The notes below the pieces were generated by a model. It did not search any database and was not told where the DNA came from. It was given only the letters and a program-made list of their open reading frames with translations. From the NCBI GenBank assembly GCA_001899635.1, contig MKVQ01000004.1:500023-564022 (forward strand): 64,000 bases of DNA, written 5' to 3'. Position numbers and translations under genes: made by a program. This stretch comes from Myxococcales bacterium 68-20. Its GTDB lineage: Bacteria > Myxococcota_A > Polyangia > Polyangiales > Polyangiaceae. This document shows, in pieces, positions 8,199 to 16,874 of the stretch (the stretch's first letter is position 1; every line of letters starts with the position of its first letter).

Positions 8199-9473
8199 TC
8201 ACGGTGAAGGACAGCTCGATGCGATCGGCGGCAGCGCACGCCACCATGGCGTCGGTCCGGGATCGAGCGTGGGCTCCGCAGGCTCGCCGAGCCGTGGCGT
8301 GACGAGCGAGACGCCACGCGTCGCGGCGAGTGCGGTGAGCGTCTCGGGTGGCTCGGACCACGCATGCATCGCGAGCTGGAACGTTGCCCAGTGGATCGGG
8401 AAGAGCCGCTTCGCGCCGAGGCGCTCGTGAGCTTCGATCGCGCCCTCCGGTCCGAGATGGATGTCGCCCCAGCTCGCGTGGGCCTGACCGATCTCGAGGA
8501 GCGCGACGTCGAACGGACCTTCACGCTGGCCGATCTCGCGGAAGGCCTCCATGAGCCCGGTGTCGCCGCTGAAGAAGACGCGATGCTCGGGCCCCACGAT
8601 CGACCAGGACGTCCAGAGCGGTCCGACGCGAAACGGGACGCCACGGCCGTTGAAGTGACGCGACGGCGTCGAGACCACCTCGACTCCGCTTCCGGTCGCG
8701 CGACGCTGCCACCAGTCGTGCTCGAAGATCTGCGTGCTGGGCACACCCCATGCCTCGAGATGCCCCGAGATGCCGAGCGGGACATGGAACGGGATCCCTC
8801 GCGCCGAGAGGGCTCGTACCGTCTCCATGTCGAGATGATCGAAGTGCTCGTGCGAGACGAGCACCGCGTCGATGTGCGGAAGATCCGCGAGCGCGAGCGG
8901 CGGCGGGTGGAACCGCTTCGGCCCGACCCAACGCGACGGCGACGCGCGCTCGCTCCAGTTCGGATCCGTGAGGACGCGTGCGCCGTCGATCTCGATGAGC
9001 GTCGTCGAGTGGCCGAGCCACGTGATCCGGAGGCCGCTCGACGGCGGCGTCGCGAGGCGTGTCGCAGCGTCGGTCAGGATCGGCAGCGGGCACGTCGGCG
9101 TGCGCATCTCGCCGCCGGCGACCCATTGCTTCATCGCCTCCCACTGCCCCTGCTTCATCATCTCGGTGGGCTCCGCGTTGACGAACTGCCCTCCGACGAA
9201 TTGCGGTGACGCCTTCATCCGCGCGAGCGCTGCCTCGCTCGGGCTCCCGCCGAAGGCACGGAAGCGATCGGTGCTGACGAACATGAGCACGAGCAGCAGC
9301 GCGACGAGCGCTCCGATCACGCGAAGCGCGATGCGCATGCGTCTCCAGCGGCGAGCTGGCTTCACGGCCGGAGGTCGAGCACCGGTGCGCGCGCTGTCCG
9401 CCTCTGCATCGGACGCATCGTCCTCCGGGCCGCGCGCCTCCTCGGGCTCTCGTTCGCGTGACGGCTGAGACAT
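8199..9473 (-). CDS. Membrane-anchored metallo-beta-lactamase-fold hydrolase (UlaG / NAPE-PLD-like)
   Basis: 424 residues from ATG 9473; a GTG two codons upstream is possible. A charged N-terminus (1-46) precedes one membrane segment (about 47-68). Then comes a metallo-beta-lactamase fold: WLGHSTTLIEIDG, a TDPNWS strand, the zinc motif SHEHFDHLD (His208, His210, Asp212, His213), and further metal ligands in FSGDTGL and near the C-terminal FPIHWATFQ. The order GHST, then LTDPNWS, then HxHxDH is typical of N-acylphosphatidylethanolamine phospholipase D-like and UlaG-like enzymes. A lipid or phosphoester substrate is a guess. It converges with the histidine kinase gene (34-base gap). No operon partner is evident. 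Confidence 0.88.
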   Translation of the reverse strand: MSQPSREREPEEARGPEDDASDAEADSARTGARPPAVKPARRWRRMRIALRVIGALVALLLVLMFVSTDRFRAFGGSPSEAALARMKASPQFVGGQFVNAEPTEMMKQGQWEAMKQWVAGGEMRTPTCPLPILTDAATRLATPPSSGLRITWLGHSTTLIEIDGARVLTDPNWSERASPSRWVGPKRFHPPPLALADLPHIDAVLVSHEHFDHLDMETVRALSARGIPFHVPLGISGHLEAWGVPSTQIFEHDWWQRRATGSGVEVVSTPSRHFNGRGVPFRVGPLWTSWSIVGPEHRVFFSGDTGLMEAFREIGQREGPFDVALLEIGQAHASWGDIHLGPEGAIEAHERLGAKRLFPIHWATFQLAMHAWSEPPETLTALAATRGVSLVTPRLGEPAEPTLDPGPTPWWRALPPIASSCPSP

Positions 9474-9764
9474 GCTCACGAGGCCTGCTGCCCCGAGTCC
9501 ATCGTTCGCGGCTCGATCACGCGGCTCCGGATGGACTGCAGGCCGACTGACTCGCCGGCAATGCCGACCTCTGACTCAGCACGCTCTTCTCTTCTTTTCA
9601 CTTCTTTGTACTTCCACGCCCGTGCCCGAGCCTCACCAGGGGGGAGACACCGCGCGGGTCGAAACACTACCAGATGTCGGCTCCGCATCACGTCACGCGG
9701 CCTCCCCGGCCGCTCGCGCGTACCGCGCTACCCGACGCCGAACACGACGAGCTGAAGCGCACCT
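9474..9764. other. Gap holding the metallo-hydrolase promoter
   Basis: About 290 bases with no supported gene. The plus strand carries a pyrimidine-rich tract (CTCTTCTCTTCTTTTCACTT and neighbouring bases, about 9580-9610), which reads as purine-rich in the minus-strand 5' leader of the metallo-hydrolase. No clear promoter motif. Confidence 0.4.
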
Positions 9765-10208
9765 TCAGAACGACAGCACGATGCCTCCCGCGCTCGTCGA
9801 GATGCCGGACGCAGTCGTCGGAGCGCGAAAGAGGGGCCGCTCGTCGCCGACTCCACGTACGAGGAGGTCGACGCTCCACGCAACAGCGAGACCGACGATC
9901 GTTCCGGCGACGTCCGCGGCGAAGTCCTTCCACGACGGCGAGCCGTAGCCCGCGAGGTCGAGCATCTCCTTCCCTGCCCCGATCGCGATCGTGACACCGG
10001 CCGCCGTGAGCAGCGCATGTCCGCGCGCCTCGAAGAGCGCCGCCGACGCGGCGTAGGTCCCGCCGGCGATCCCAGCGGAGATGCCGAAATGGAGGGCCTT
10101 GTCCTTCGCGAGCCACGGATCGGGGTCCGCCGCCGCTGCCTCTCGTGAGGACAGGAGGAGACCGAAGAGAACGGCCGCTGCGCCTGCGCGGATGCGCCTC
10201 CCGCTCAC
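9765..10208 (-). CDS. Small membrane protein resembling the YfiM/DUF2279 group
   Basis: 147 residues if translation starts at GTG 10208; an in-frame GTG at 10286 would give 173 but adds an Arg-rich, non-signal-like start. The N-terminus is a signal peptide or membrane anchor (RIRAGAAAVLFGLLLSSREAAAA). The rest has two or three short hydrophobic helices with DKALHFGISAGIAGGTYA, then GAGKEMLDL and WKDFAADVAGTIVGLA. The DKxxHF--G and KExxDxxG patterns are characteristic of YfiM-type small envelope proteins and of VanZ-like helices. Function is unknown in that group. It lies 124 bases downstream of the large metzincin gene on the same strand and may be co-transcribed with it. Confidence 0.72.
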   Translation of the reverse strand: MSGRRIRAGAAAVLFGLLLSSREAAAADPDPWLAKDKALHFGISAGIAGGTYAASAALFEARGHALLTAAGVTIAIGAGKEMLDLAGYGSPSWKDFAADVAGTIVGLAVAWSVDLLVRGVGDERPLFRAPTTASGISTSAGGIVLSF

Positions 10209-10332
10209 GCGGCAGCGCCCGTGGCCCGAGTCGAGACCTGCTGATGTCGCTCTGTGGTCCGCCACCGATCGCCTCGTCGACCTCACACTCGAGATCGCTC
10301 GTGACGACGTAGCCTATCTCGGACCAGCGCCG

Positions 10333-13300
10333 TCAGGGATTCGGCAGCGCCTGGTCGAGCGGGCGCACGAACGTCGAGACGAGCTGGCGCATGACGTCGA
10401 GATTCGCGACGTAGCGGCGGAGCGCAGCGACACCGCCGGGGAAGTCCGGGTTCTCCTGGATCTTGCCGCCCGAGAGCTTGAGCTTGGGCGTGCCGTCGGC
10501 GTTGAACACGTAGTAGCCCTGTGCGTCGGTCTCGCAGACGTAGGCCTCGAGGACGAGGTTGTTCGCCCAGTCGAGCATGCGCGCGCCGATCGTCTTCTGC
10601 TTGTCGACGCCGAAGATCTTCTCGGTGCCGGTCGTATGCGCCCGGTACGTGATGCTCGTGACCGGATCGACGAACGTGATCGTCTCCGCCGCGGGCCAGG
10701 AGAGCTGCTCGTTCGCGAGCGCGGTGATGCGGGCGTCGTTGATGAACGCGTTCGACCAGCTCGTCGGGAAGAACATCGTGCCCCACACCATCGCGTAGAG
10801 CTGCTCGTTCCAGCCGAAGGCCGGGTCGACGATCTTGGGTGACGCCGGGCGCGTGCCGACGCCGTCGACGAGGTGCCACTGCGGGTAGACGAGACCGGCG
10901 CTCGGAGTGCCCCCACCGGAAGCATCGGCGTGCGGTGCGAACGACTCGACGTCACCGGTCATGAGCGCGGCGAAGAGGCGGCGCGTCTGCTCCGGATAGA
11001 CGGTGGCGAAGTTGACGTTCTTGTACCGCCCGTCGATGAAGTCATCCTTCGAGTTCGAGATGAACGAGTCGAACGCCTCGGAGAGATAATAGACCGCCCA
11101 GGTCTTGTCGTAGAACGAGCCGACCTGCTTCTGGTAGTCGGACCACCAGTATCCCTGGTCGTAGTCGAAGTCGTTGTGGACATAGCGACCGTTGCCGAGG
11201 CCGAGCGAGAAGTCGTACGCCGTCGTCGCCGGAAGCGGATACGGGTCCGCCGTGTAGATGTAGTCGTAGAGGCCCGGCGGCTGGATCCCCGGGCACTCGG
11301 CGCTCGCGGTCGAGCAGTACATCCCCGGCTCCGGCCTCGTGAGCATCCGCGTGAAGAGATCGAAGGCGACGCTCGTGGCGGTCGCGAGCGGACCGTACTG
11401 TCCGTCGGCGAGGAGCTCCGGCGGCGGCTTCGTCGGGTCGTCGACCTCGAGGACCATCGCGAAGGCATAGGTCTTTGCGATGAGCTGGATCGGATCGAGG
11501 TAGTGGCTCTGCGTGCGAAGGACCACGTCCCAGGAGTTGAACTGGGTGCGGTTGCGACGGAACGCGTCGAGGAGATAGCGGTTCTCGTAGGCGCTCTCGA
11601 GGAAGCGGACCTGCTCGTACGGATCGGCGCCGGCATCGTAGGAGAACGACGGGACGTTGCCGCTGTCGGCGTACTCGTCGGACGAGAACATGTAGCCACG
11701 TCGCACGCGGCCCTTCCCGTCGAGCGCCTGCTTCGTCGTCAGGAACGCGGCGTATTCGGGGATGGGGACGAAGTCGCGGAGGTCGCGGTAGTCGACGACG
11801 TCCATCTGTGCGCCACGGCAGCTCGTGCCGATAGGCGACTCGGGATCCTTCTTGCAGTCGCCGATGAGCCCGAACTCCGACTGATAGCGCGAGTAGTGGA
11901 GGTGCTTGTACTCCTCGCTGTTCGGCTGCGGGAACGCGGCGACGCCGAAGAGGCCGGGCGAGCTCGTCATCGAGGTGAGCGCATAGGCCTTCGCCTGGCC
12001 CTCGCCGGAGCCGTCGACGGAGACACCGGGCGCAGCCCACACGTCGACGACGCCACCGTAGCCGAAGCGCACCGCAGCGCGGTCGTACTTGCCGATGACG
12101 AACATGTCGAGCTGCTGATCGCCCGGGTAGTCCATCACGCTCGACGTCGCGAAGCCGCCGATGCCCTTGTCGATCTCCTCCTGGGTGATCGGATCGGAGT
12201 AGCGCGGGCCGATGCAGTCGCTTCCGTCCGTGGTACCGGCGGCGCACGCCTTGGTGACCGAGCCGTCCTTCGTGCGGAGCTGCCAGTACCTGTCGTCGTA
12301 GTTCAGCGAGTCGAAGGTGCCGGCGAAGTTGTGCCGTAGGCCGACCGAGTGCCCGAACTCGTGCGAGTAGACGCTCGCGCTGTACTTCTCCCGCGCCCAG
12401 GCGAAGACCTTCGCCTTGTGCTCCTGGATCGCGATCGGATCCTTGGGGTCGACCTTGCCGAAGAGGACCTGGGCCGTCTTCGCGAGGCCGATGAGGTGAT
12501 CGGTCTCCGGCGCCTCGCGGCGGCAGGAGTGACGACGCGCGCGGCCGAGCGAGGCGCGCCTCTCGAGCGCGTGACGCATCATCGGCGCGGTGCGCGCGAA
12601 CGGCGATGCACGCTCGATCGTCGCCTTGGTGAGCGCGGCGCTCGGATCGATCCCGGACATCTGCGCGATCTCGGGCGTGATCAGCTTCGCCTCGATGTCG
12701 CTGCCGCGAAGCCGCTGGAGCCGCTCCGCGATCGCGCCGTTGCCCGCGCCGAGCTTGCCGGCGTCCGCGAGCTCCTTCATTCGCTGCTTGTGGCGCAGGG
12801 TCGCCGGTCCCTTGCGCGCCCCCTTCGACGCGCCGGTCGCGAACGGCGCCATCGCCTTCGGATCGAACGCGCCGAGGCGCCCGGCGAGCTCGGTGGCGCT
12901 CATCGAAGCCGGTCGGCTCTGCGCGCCGCCGGGCCGGTTGGCCTGCACCCAGTCCGAGACGTCCTTGCCGCGGATGAACTGGTCGGTCGGCGTGACGCCG
13001 TTGAGGAGATCGACGAGGTCGACGAGCTGGCCGGCGGCCTTGTCGAGTGTGCCGCCGTACATGTTCACGCTGCCGGCGATCTTCTCGCCGCTCAGCGGAT
13101 CTTCCGCGTCCATCATGATCCCCCACGGCGCGGAGGCCTGCGGGGACGTGACGTAGGTGTAGAGGTTGTAGCGGAGGTCGCCGAGGCGCGGGCTCGTCCC
13201 CTCCTTGCCGCAAGCGGGGTCATCACCCTTCGCCGGGTCGACCGGGTTGTGGCAGAGCACGAAGACCTCGGGCACCTCCGCGGTGGTCGCGGCGCCTAGC

Positions 13301-14700
13301 GGCGGGACGAAGTCGTCCGACCAGCGCGAAGGCCAGCCCATCGCCTCCTCGCAGTCGCCGTCCTTCGTGCGGCGGCACTCGGCGAGACGCCCGGAGACGA
13401 CGGCGACGCGCACGGCGTCGCTCCATGTCTTGATCACCTTGCGCGACGACTCGAAGAGGTCGTCTGGGAAATCGCGGTTCACATGCCACGGGATCGTCCG
13501 GATCTTCCGATCGCGGAGCGGGAGCGTGCATGCCTGGTTGAACTCGTCACAGCGCGATCCGCGACCGACCGATGCGCACTCGTCCTCGGTGCCGTCCTTG
13601 TCGTCGTCGCGGTGCGGGCTCGCGCCTGCTGGAGTGGTCTCGGTGGTGGCGCAGGCGACGATCGGATCGACGTGCGACTTCTCGAAGAGGTTCCAGCGCG
13701 AGACGAAGCGATGCCACTTCTCGTCCACGACGCCGTAGCGGCGGTCGTAGCCGTAACGATCGTTCGTGAAGTACCCGAACATCTCCATCCGGCTGCCGTC
13801 GAAGTCGAGCGGCTCGTAGTCGGTGGGGGTGATGCGGCGGAACGCGAGGCGCATCTTCACCTCGCTCGGGTTGCAGCTGATCCGCGGGAACGCGCCGGTG
13901 AGCATACACGCCGGGAAGTCGCCGAACTCCTCGTCGTGCACCATCTGCGGCGCGGCGTAGGCCTTGTTCGTGATGTCGAGATAGCCGCTCTTGATGTCGA
14001 GCGCGGGCGCGTCGGCGCTGTCGGGATCGCTGATGTGGTACGCGATCGGGTCCCACTTCACGCCGCCCCAGAGGCCGAGCTGCGAGGCCGCATCGAGGTC
14101 GTAGGCGTCGGTGACGAGGTTCGCCGACCAGTCGACGCGGAGGTACTCGCGCTGGTGCCATGGGCGATCGAGATCGTTCTCGACGATGACGTTGGACTCT
14201 TCGCCGGTCTCGCGGTTGTAGCTGCGGCGGATGTCGAAGTGCTTCTGGATCGCGAAGCTCGCGACGATCTGGCCATCGGTCGTCCGCCGGGCCGGCGCCT
14301 TCTTGTCCTTCCCTGCACGAGGCTCGTCGTCGCGTGGCGCGCCGTTGGTGCCCTTCGCGTCGGTGCCCGAGACGAGCTCGTAGGCGAGGCGGCCGATCAG
14401 CTTCGTCTCGGTGACCTCCCACCGGATGCGAACGGTGGGCTGGGCATCCGAGCTCGTGAAGAGGCTCTCCGAGCCAGCGCCGGCCGAGACGTCGACGACG
14501 GTGGTCCGGAAGTAGAACTCCGGATCGTCGGAGGCGTCATCGAGCTTCGCTCCGACGAAGAACGACTTGGGGAGCGCGCCGACCTGGACCTGGTTGATCG
14601 GGTCCCGCTCCGCGGCACACCCCTGCCCCAGGACGATCGAGGCGAGAGCGGCCACCGCGAACAGATGACGAGCGTTGGCCCACGTACGTCGAAATCGCAT
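10333..14700 (-). CDS. Very large metzincin-type zinc metalloprotease lipoprotein
   Basis: 1455 residues from ATG 14700, which gives a lipoprotein signal (RHLFAVAALASIVLGQGC; Cys about 28). The catalytic zinc helix is HEFGHSVGLRH (780-790), a perfect metzincin HExxHxxGxxH. About 66 residues later SSVMDYPG supplies the Met-turn (Met856), so this should be an active extracellular or surface endopeptidase. Roughly 750 residues lie before the active site; they include beta-rich segments and an acidic/Arg linker (GAPRDDEPRAGKDKKAPARR), with no named domain recognised. Around 600 residues follow. Most bacterial metzincins are far shorter. Likely role: degradation of external protein at the cell surface, as suits a predatory or saprophytic lifestyle (inference). 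Divergent from the small lipoprotein gene at 14959. Confidence 0.88.
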   Translation of the reverse strand: MRFRRTWANARHLFAVAALASIVLGQGCAAERDPINQVQVGALPKSFFVGAKLDDASDDPEFYFRTTVVDVSAGAGSESLFTSSDAQPTVRIRWEVTETKLIGRLAYELVSGTDAKGTNGAPRDDEPRAGKDKKAPARRTTDGQIVASFAIQKHFDIRRSYNRETGEESNVIVENDLDRPWHQREYLRVDWSANLVTDAYDLDAASQLGLWGGVKWDPIAYHISDPDSADAPALDIKSGYLDITNKAYAAPQMVHDEEFGDFPACMLTGAFPRISCNPSEVKMRLAFRRITPTDYEPLDFDGSRMEMFGYFTNDRYGYDRRYGVVDEKWHRFVSRWNLFEKSHVDPIVACATTETTPAGASPHRDDDKDGTEDECASVGRGSRCDEFNQACTLPLRDRKIRTIPWHVNRDFPDDLFESSRKVIKTWSDAVRVAVVSGRLAECRRTKDGDCEEAMGWPSRWSDDFVPPLGAATTAEVPEVFVLCHNPVDPAKGDDPACGKEGTSPRLGDLRYNLYTYVTSPQASAPWGIMMDAEDPLSGEKIAGSVNMYGGTLDKAAGQLVDLVDLLNGVTPTDQFIRGKDVSDWVQANRPGGAQSRPASMSATELAGRLGAFDPKAMAPFATGASKGARKGPATLRHKQRMKELADAGKLGAGNGAIAERLQRLRGSDIEAKLITPEIAQMSGIDPSAALTKATIERASPFARTAPMMRHALERRASLGRARRHSCRREAPETDHLIGLAKTAQVLFGKVDPKDPIAIQEHKAKVFAWAREKYSASVYSHEFGHSVGLRHNFAGTFDSLNYDDRYWQLRTKDGSVTKACAAGTTDGSDCIGPRYSDPITQEEIDKGIGGFATSSVMDYPGDQQLDMFVIGKYDRAAVRFGYGGVVDVWAAPGVSVDGSGEGQAKAYALTSMTSSPGLFGVAAFPQPNSEEYKHLHYSRYQSEFGLIGDCKKDPESPIGTSCRGAQMDVVDYRDLRDFVPIPEYAAFLTTKQALDGKGRVRRGYMFSSDEYADSGNVPSFSYDAGADPYEQVRFLESAYENRYLLDAFRRNRTQFNSWDVVLRTQSHYLDPIQLIAKTYAFAMVLEVDDPTKPPPELLADGQYGPLATATSVAFDLFTRMLTRPEPGMYCSTASAECPGIQPPGLYDYIYTADPYPLPATTAYDFSLGLGNGRYVHNDFDYDQGYWWSDYQKQVGSFYDKTWAVYYLSEAFDSFISNSKDDFIDGRYKNVNFATVYPEQTRRLFAALMTGDVESFAPHADASGGGTPSAGLVYPQWHLVDGVGTRPASPKIVDPAFGWNEQLYAMVWGTMFFPTSWSNAFINDARITALANEQLSWPAAETITFVDPVTSITYRAHTTGTEKIFGVDKQKTIGARMLDWANNLVLEAYVCETDAQGYYVFNADGTPKLKLSGGKIQENPDFPGGVAALRRYVANLDVMRQLVSTFVRPLDQALPNP

Positions 14701-14958
14701 GCGCGCTCCACTCCTCGGTCGGACCGGCGCCCCGCTGCACGCCGCGGCCACGAGGGCGGCGGCATGTAGCACGCGGTGGAAGAGCTGCCAGGGACGACCA
14801 CGCCGACGGCACGCAGTCGAGGCGCGGGTAGTTCGTAACCGCGCGAGATACCGGGAGAAGATGGGGATCCGCGACCTGGACAGGAAGTCGCACGCATCCG
14901 CGACGCGATGACAGAAGAGCCGCGCCGCCGCCCCACTTTCGGACTAGCCTTCCGCGCG
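14701..14958. promoter_or_regulatory. Divergent promoter region between two lipoprotein genes
   Basis: 258 bases between the minus-strand metzincin start and the plus-strand lipoprotein start. No gene and no clear motif seen; it must serve as promoter for both. Confidence 0.45.
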
Positions 14959-15801
14959 ATGAACCCTGCCCGCCCCTTCTCCCTCAGGTCTGTTCTTTCC
15001 CTCTCCGCCCTCGCGGCCCTCGTCTTCACCTCCGCGTGCAAGGAGAAGACGACCGAAGCCTTCGACGCCGGCCTGGTGCCCACGGCTCCGACCCAGACCG
15101 CCTCGGCTGCGCCGCTCACGGACTTCTCGCAGTGCGTCGGCTGCCAGCTCGCGACGCAGCAGAACTGGACGTTCCAGGGCATCTTCCGCGACGACGCGTG
15201 CACCGATCCGGTGGTCCAGCAGGCGCCGTCGGCGTGCTCCGCCGTCCCCGGGCTCGGCAGCGCGAGCGTCACCTACGTCGAAGAAGTCGGCGGCCGCAAG
15301 GCAGGTGAGATGGCGACCGTGGAGCTCACCGAGCAGATCGCGCCCACCGCCGCGCGCTACCGGAAGTCCGGCACCAAGTGCGTGCGCGCGGACGAGAGCG
15401 CCGTCGACCTCACGCCGATGGGCTGCGCGGGCCAGAAGGTCTGCCGCGACGCGAGCGGCACCCTCGCGTGCACCAACTGCAGGACGCTCCAGAACGGCTG
15501 CCCCGACTTCGAGGAGACCCGCATCTACGCGGCGGTCAACGACCCCGCCATCAAGAAGACGGCGGGCGGCGGCGGCGGCGGCGGCGGAAACCTCGCGCGC
15601 CTTCGCCAGTGCTGCACCGCGCTCGGCGCGGAGGCCAAGCGACTCGGCAGCTCGCCCGAGGCGGGCATGATCGCCACCGCCGCCACGCAGTGCACGGCGC
15701 TCGTCAACGCGGCCGGTCCGAGCGGCAACGCCCCCGAGCTCGGCGCCATCCGCGCCGCGCTCGCCGGACGCAACGTCCCCGCGATCTGCGCCGGCTTCTG
15801 A
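14959..15801 (+). CDS. Cys-containing lipoprotein of unknown function
   Basis: 280 residues from ATG 14959. The signal peptide ends LVFTSAC with the lipidated Cys about residue 29, followed by KEK. The mature part is moderately Cys-rich (paired CVGC, CTNC and QCC segments) and contains one run of eight or nine glycines near residue 210, before an Ala-rich C-terminal segment (NLARLRQCCTALGAEAKRLG, then an ATQCTALVNA segment) that looks helical. The glycine run falls between the two parts and is probably a flexible hinge; at DNA level it is a GGC repeat and could vary in length. No known domain recognised. Convergent with the ECF41 operon. Confidence 0.8.
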   Translation: MNPARPFSLRSVLSLSALAALVFTSACKEKTTEAFDAGLVPTAPTQTASAAPLTDFSQCVGCQLATQQNWTFQGIFRDDACTDPVVQQAPSACSAVPGLGSASVTYVEEVGGRKAGEMATVELTEQIAPTAARYRKSGTKCVRADESAVDLTPMGCAGQKVCRDASGTLACTNCRTLQNGCPDFEETRIYAAVNDPAIKKTAGGGGGGGGNLARLRQCCTALGAEAKRLGSSPEAGMIATAATQCTALVNAAGPSGNAPELGAIRAALAGRNVPAICAGF

Positions 15802-15970
15802 TCCGGCCGCGCCCTCCGGCGCTGGTCGGCTCCACTCGTCGAGCGAGCAACAGCAGCGCGATTGCGTCGCTGTCGCTCGCTTCGACGAGCGTGCACCGTG
15901 ATGATGCGCTCGACGCTGGGGTCGCAGCTCGACACGCTCGGCATCGGACGTAGGCGCTGAAGGCGGGCCT

Positions 15971-15989
15971 CGCGACGACTCCCGTCGCG
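15971..15989. terminator. Bidirectional terminator-like hairpin between convergent genes
   Basis: CGCGACG (15971-15977), 5-base loop, CGTCGCG (15983-15989): a perfect 7-bp stem in the 209-base gap between convergent genes ending at 15801 (+) and 16011 (-). No U tract on either strand. Confidence 0.4.
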
Positions 15990-16010
15990 CGTCGCGCGCG
16001 GCGAGAGTGC

Positions 16011-16874
16011 TCAGAGCCGCGCGAGCTTGTCCGGGTTCAGGGTCGCGCGGATCGCGTGAATCGCCGTGCCGTCGGTCTCGAGCTGGACGACCGTGAACGG
16101 CTTCGAGCCCACATGGACGACGAGCGCGGGCCAGCCGTTCATTTCCAGAATCTCCACCGTCGTATCGTCCGGAGCGAGCCGCGCGAGCCCGGCGTAGAAC
16201 CGCGCGACCGCAGCGCGTCCCTCGATCGGCTTCCGCGCGGCGGTCGCCTTGCCACCGCCGTCGGAGAAGGCACGGACGTCGTCGACGAGGAGCTGCTCGA
16301 GCGCGGTGGCATCCCCCGTCGTCACCGCGGCAGCGAAGTGACCGAGCATGCTGCGATGGGCCTCCTTGCTCGGAGCGAAGCGCGGCCGTCGCGCGACGAT
16401 GTCCTTCCGCGCGCGCTCGAGGATCTTGCGGCAGGCCGCGGCGTCTCGACCGACGATGCTCGCCACCTCGTCGTGGCTGTAGTCGAACACGTCGTGGAGG
16501 AGATGCACCGCGCGCTCGAGCGGCGTGAGGCTCTCGAGGAGGACGAGGAACGCGAGCGAGATCGACTCGGCGGCCTCCACCGCGTCGCTGTCGCCGTCGC
16601 CTTCCGTCAGGAGCGGCTCGGGCAGCCAGGGACCGACGTAGTCGACGCGCGTGGTGTGAGCCTCCTTGAGTCGGTCGAGGCAGATGCGCGTCAGGATCGT
16701 CGCGAGGAAGGCGCGCACGGATCGGACGTCGCTCTTCTCCGCCGCCTGCCAGCGCACGAACGTCTCCTGCACCATGTCGTCGGCGTCGGCCGCCGAGCCC
16801 AGCATCCGGTAGGCGATCCCGAAGAGATACCGTCGGTGCGGCTCGAAGGTGTCGGGCTGCACGTGCACGCTCAC
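16011..16874 (-). CDS. ECF41-group RNA polymerase sigma factor with fused SnoaL-like regulatory domain
   Basis: 287 residues from GTG 16874. Sigma region 2 is at about 12-75 (YLFGIAYRMLGSAADADDMV and on) and region 4 at about 108-165. The linker holds WLPEP (83-87). The C-terminal NTF2/SnoaL-like extension (175-287) holds DGGGK (205-209) and ends with NPDKL (280-284). These three motifs are the published hallmarks of group ECF41, in which the fused domain replaces a separate anti-sigma factor. The start overlaps the stop of the upstream oxidoreductase by 4 bases (GTGA), so the two are translationally coupled. ECF41 genes are typically paired with oxidoreductase, epimerase or carboxymuconolactone-decarboxylase genes, and the paired gene is the usual regulatory target. 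The inducing signal is unknown. Confidence 0.95.
   Translation of the reverse strand: MSVHVQPDTFEPHRRYLFGIAYRMLGSAADADDMVQETFVRWQAAEKSDVRSVRAFLATILTRICLDRLKEAHTTRVDYVGPWLPEPLLTEGDGDSDAVEAAESISLAFLVLLESLTPLERAVHLLHDVFDYSHDEVASIVGRDAAACRKILERARKDIVARRPRFAPSKEAHRSMLGHFAAAVTTGDATALEQLLVDDVRAFSDGGGKATAARKPIEGRAAVARFYAGLARLAPDDTTVEILEMNGWPALVVHVGSKPFTVVQLETDGTAIHAIRATLNPDKLARL

Noticed and set aside
6776-8785. A 669-residue minus-strand frame across the histidine kinase
   Set aside because: Arg-rich shadow crossing two real genes (the kinase and the hydrolase end), with no motif of its own.
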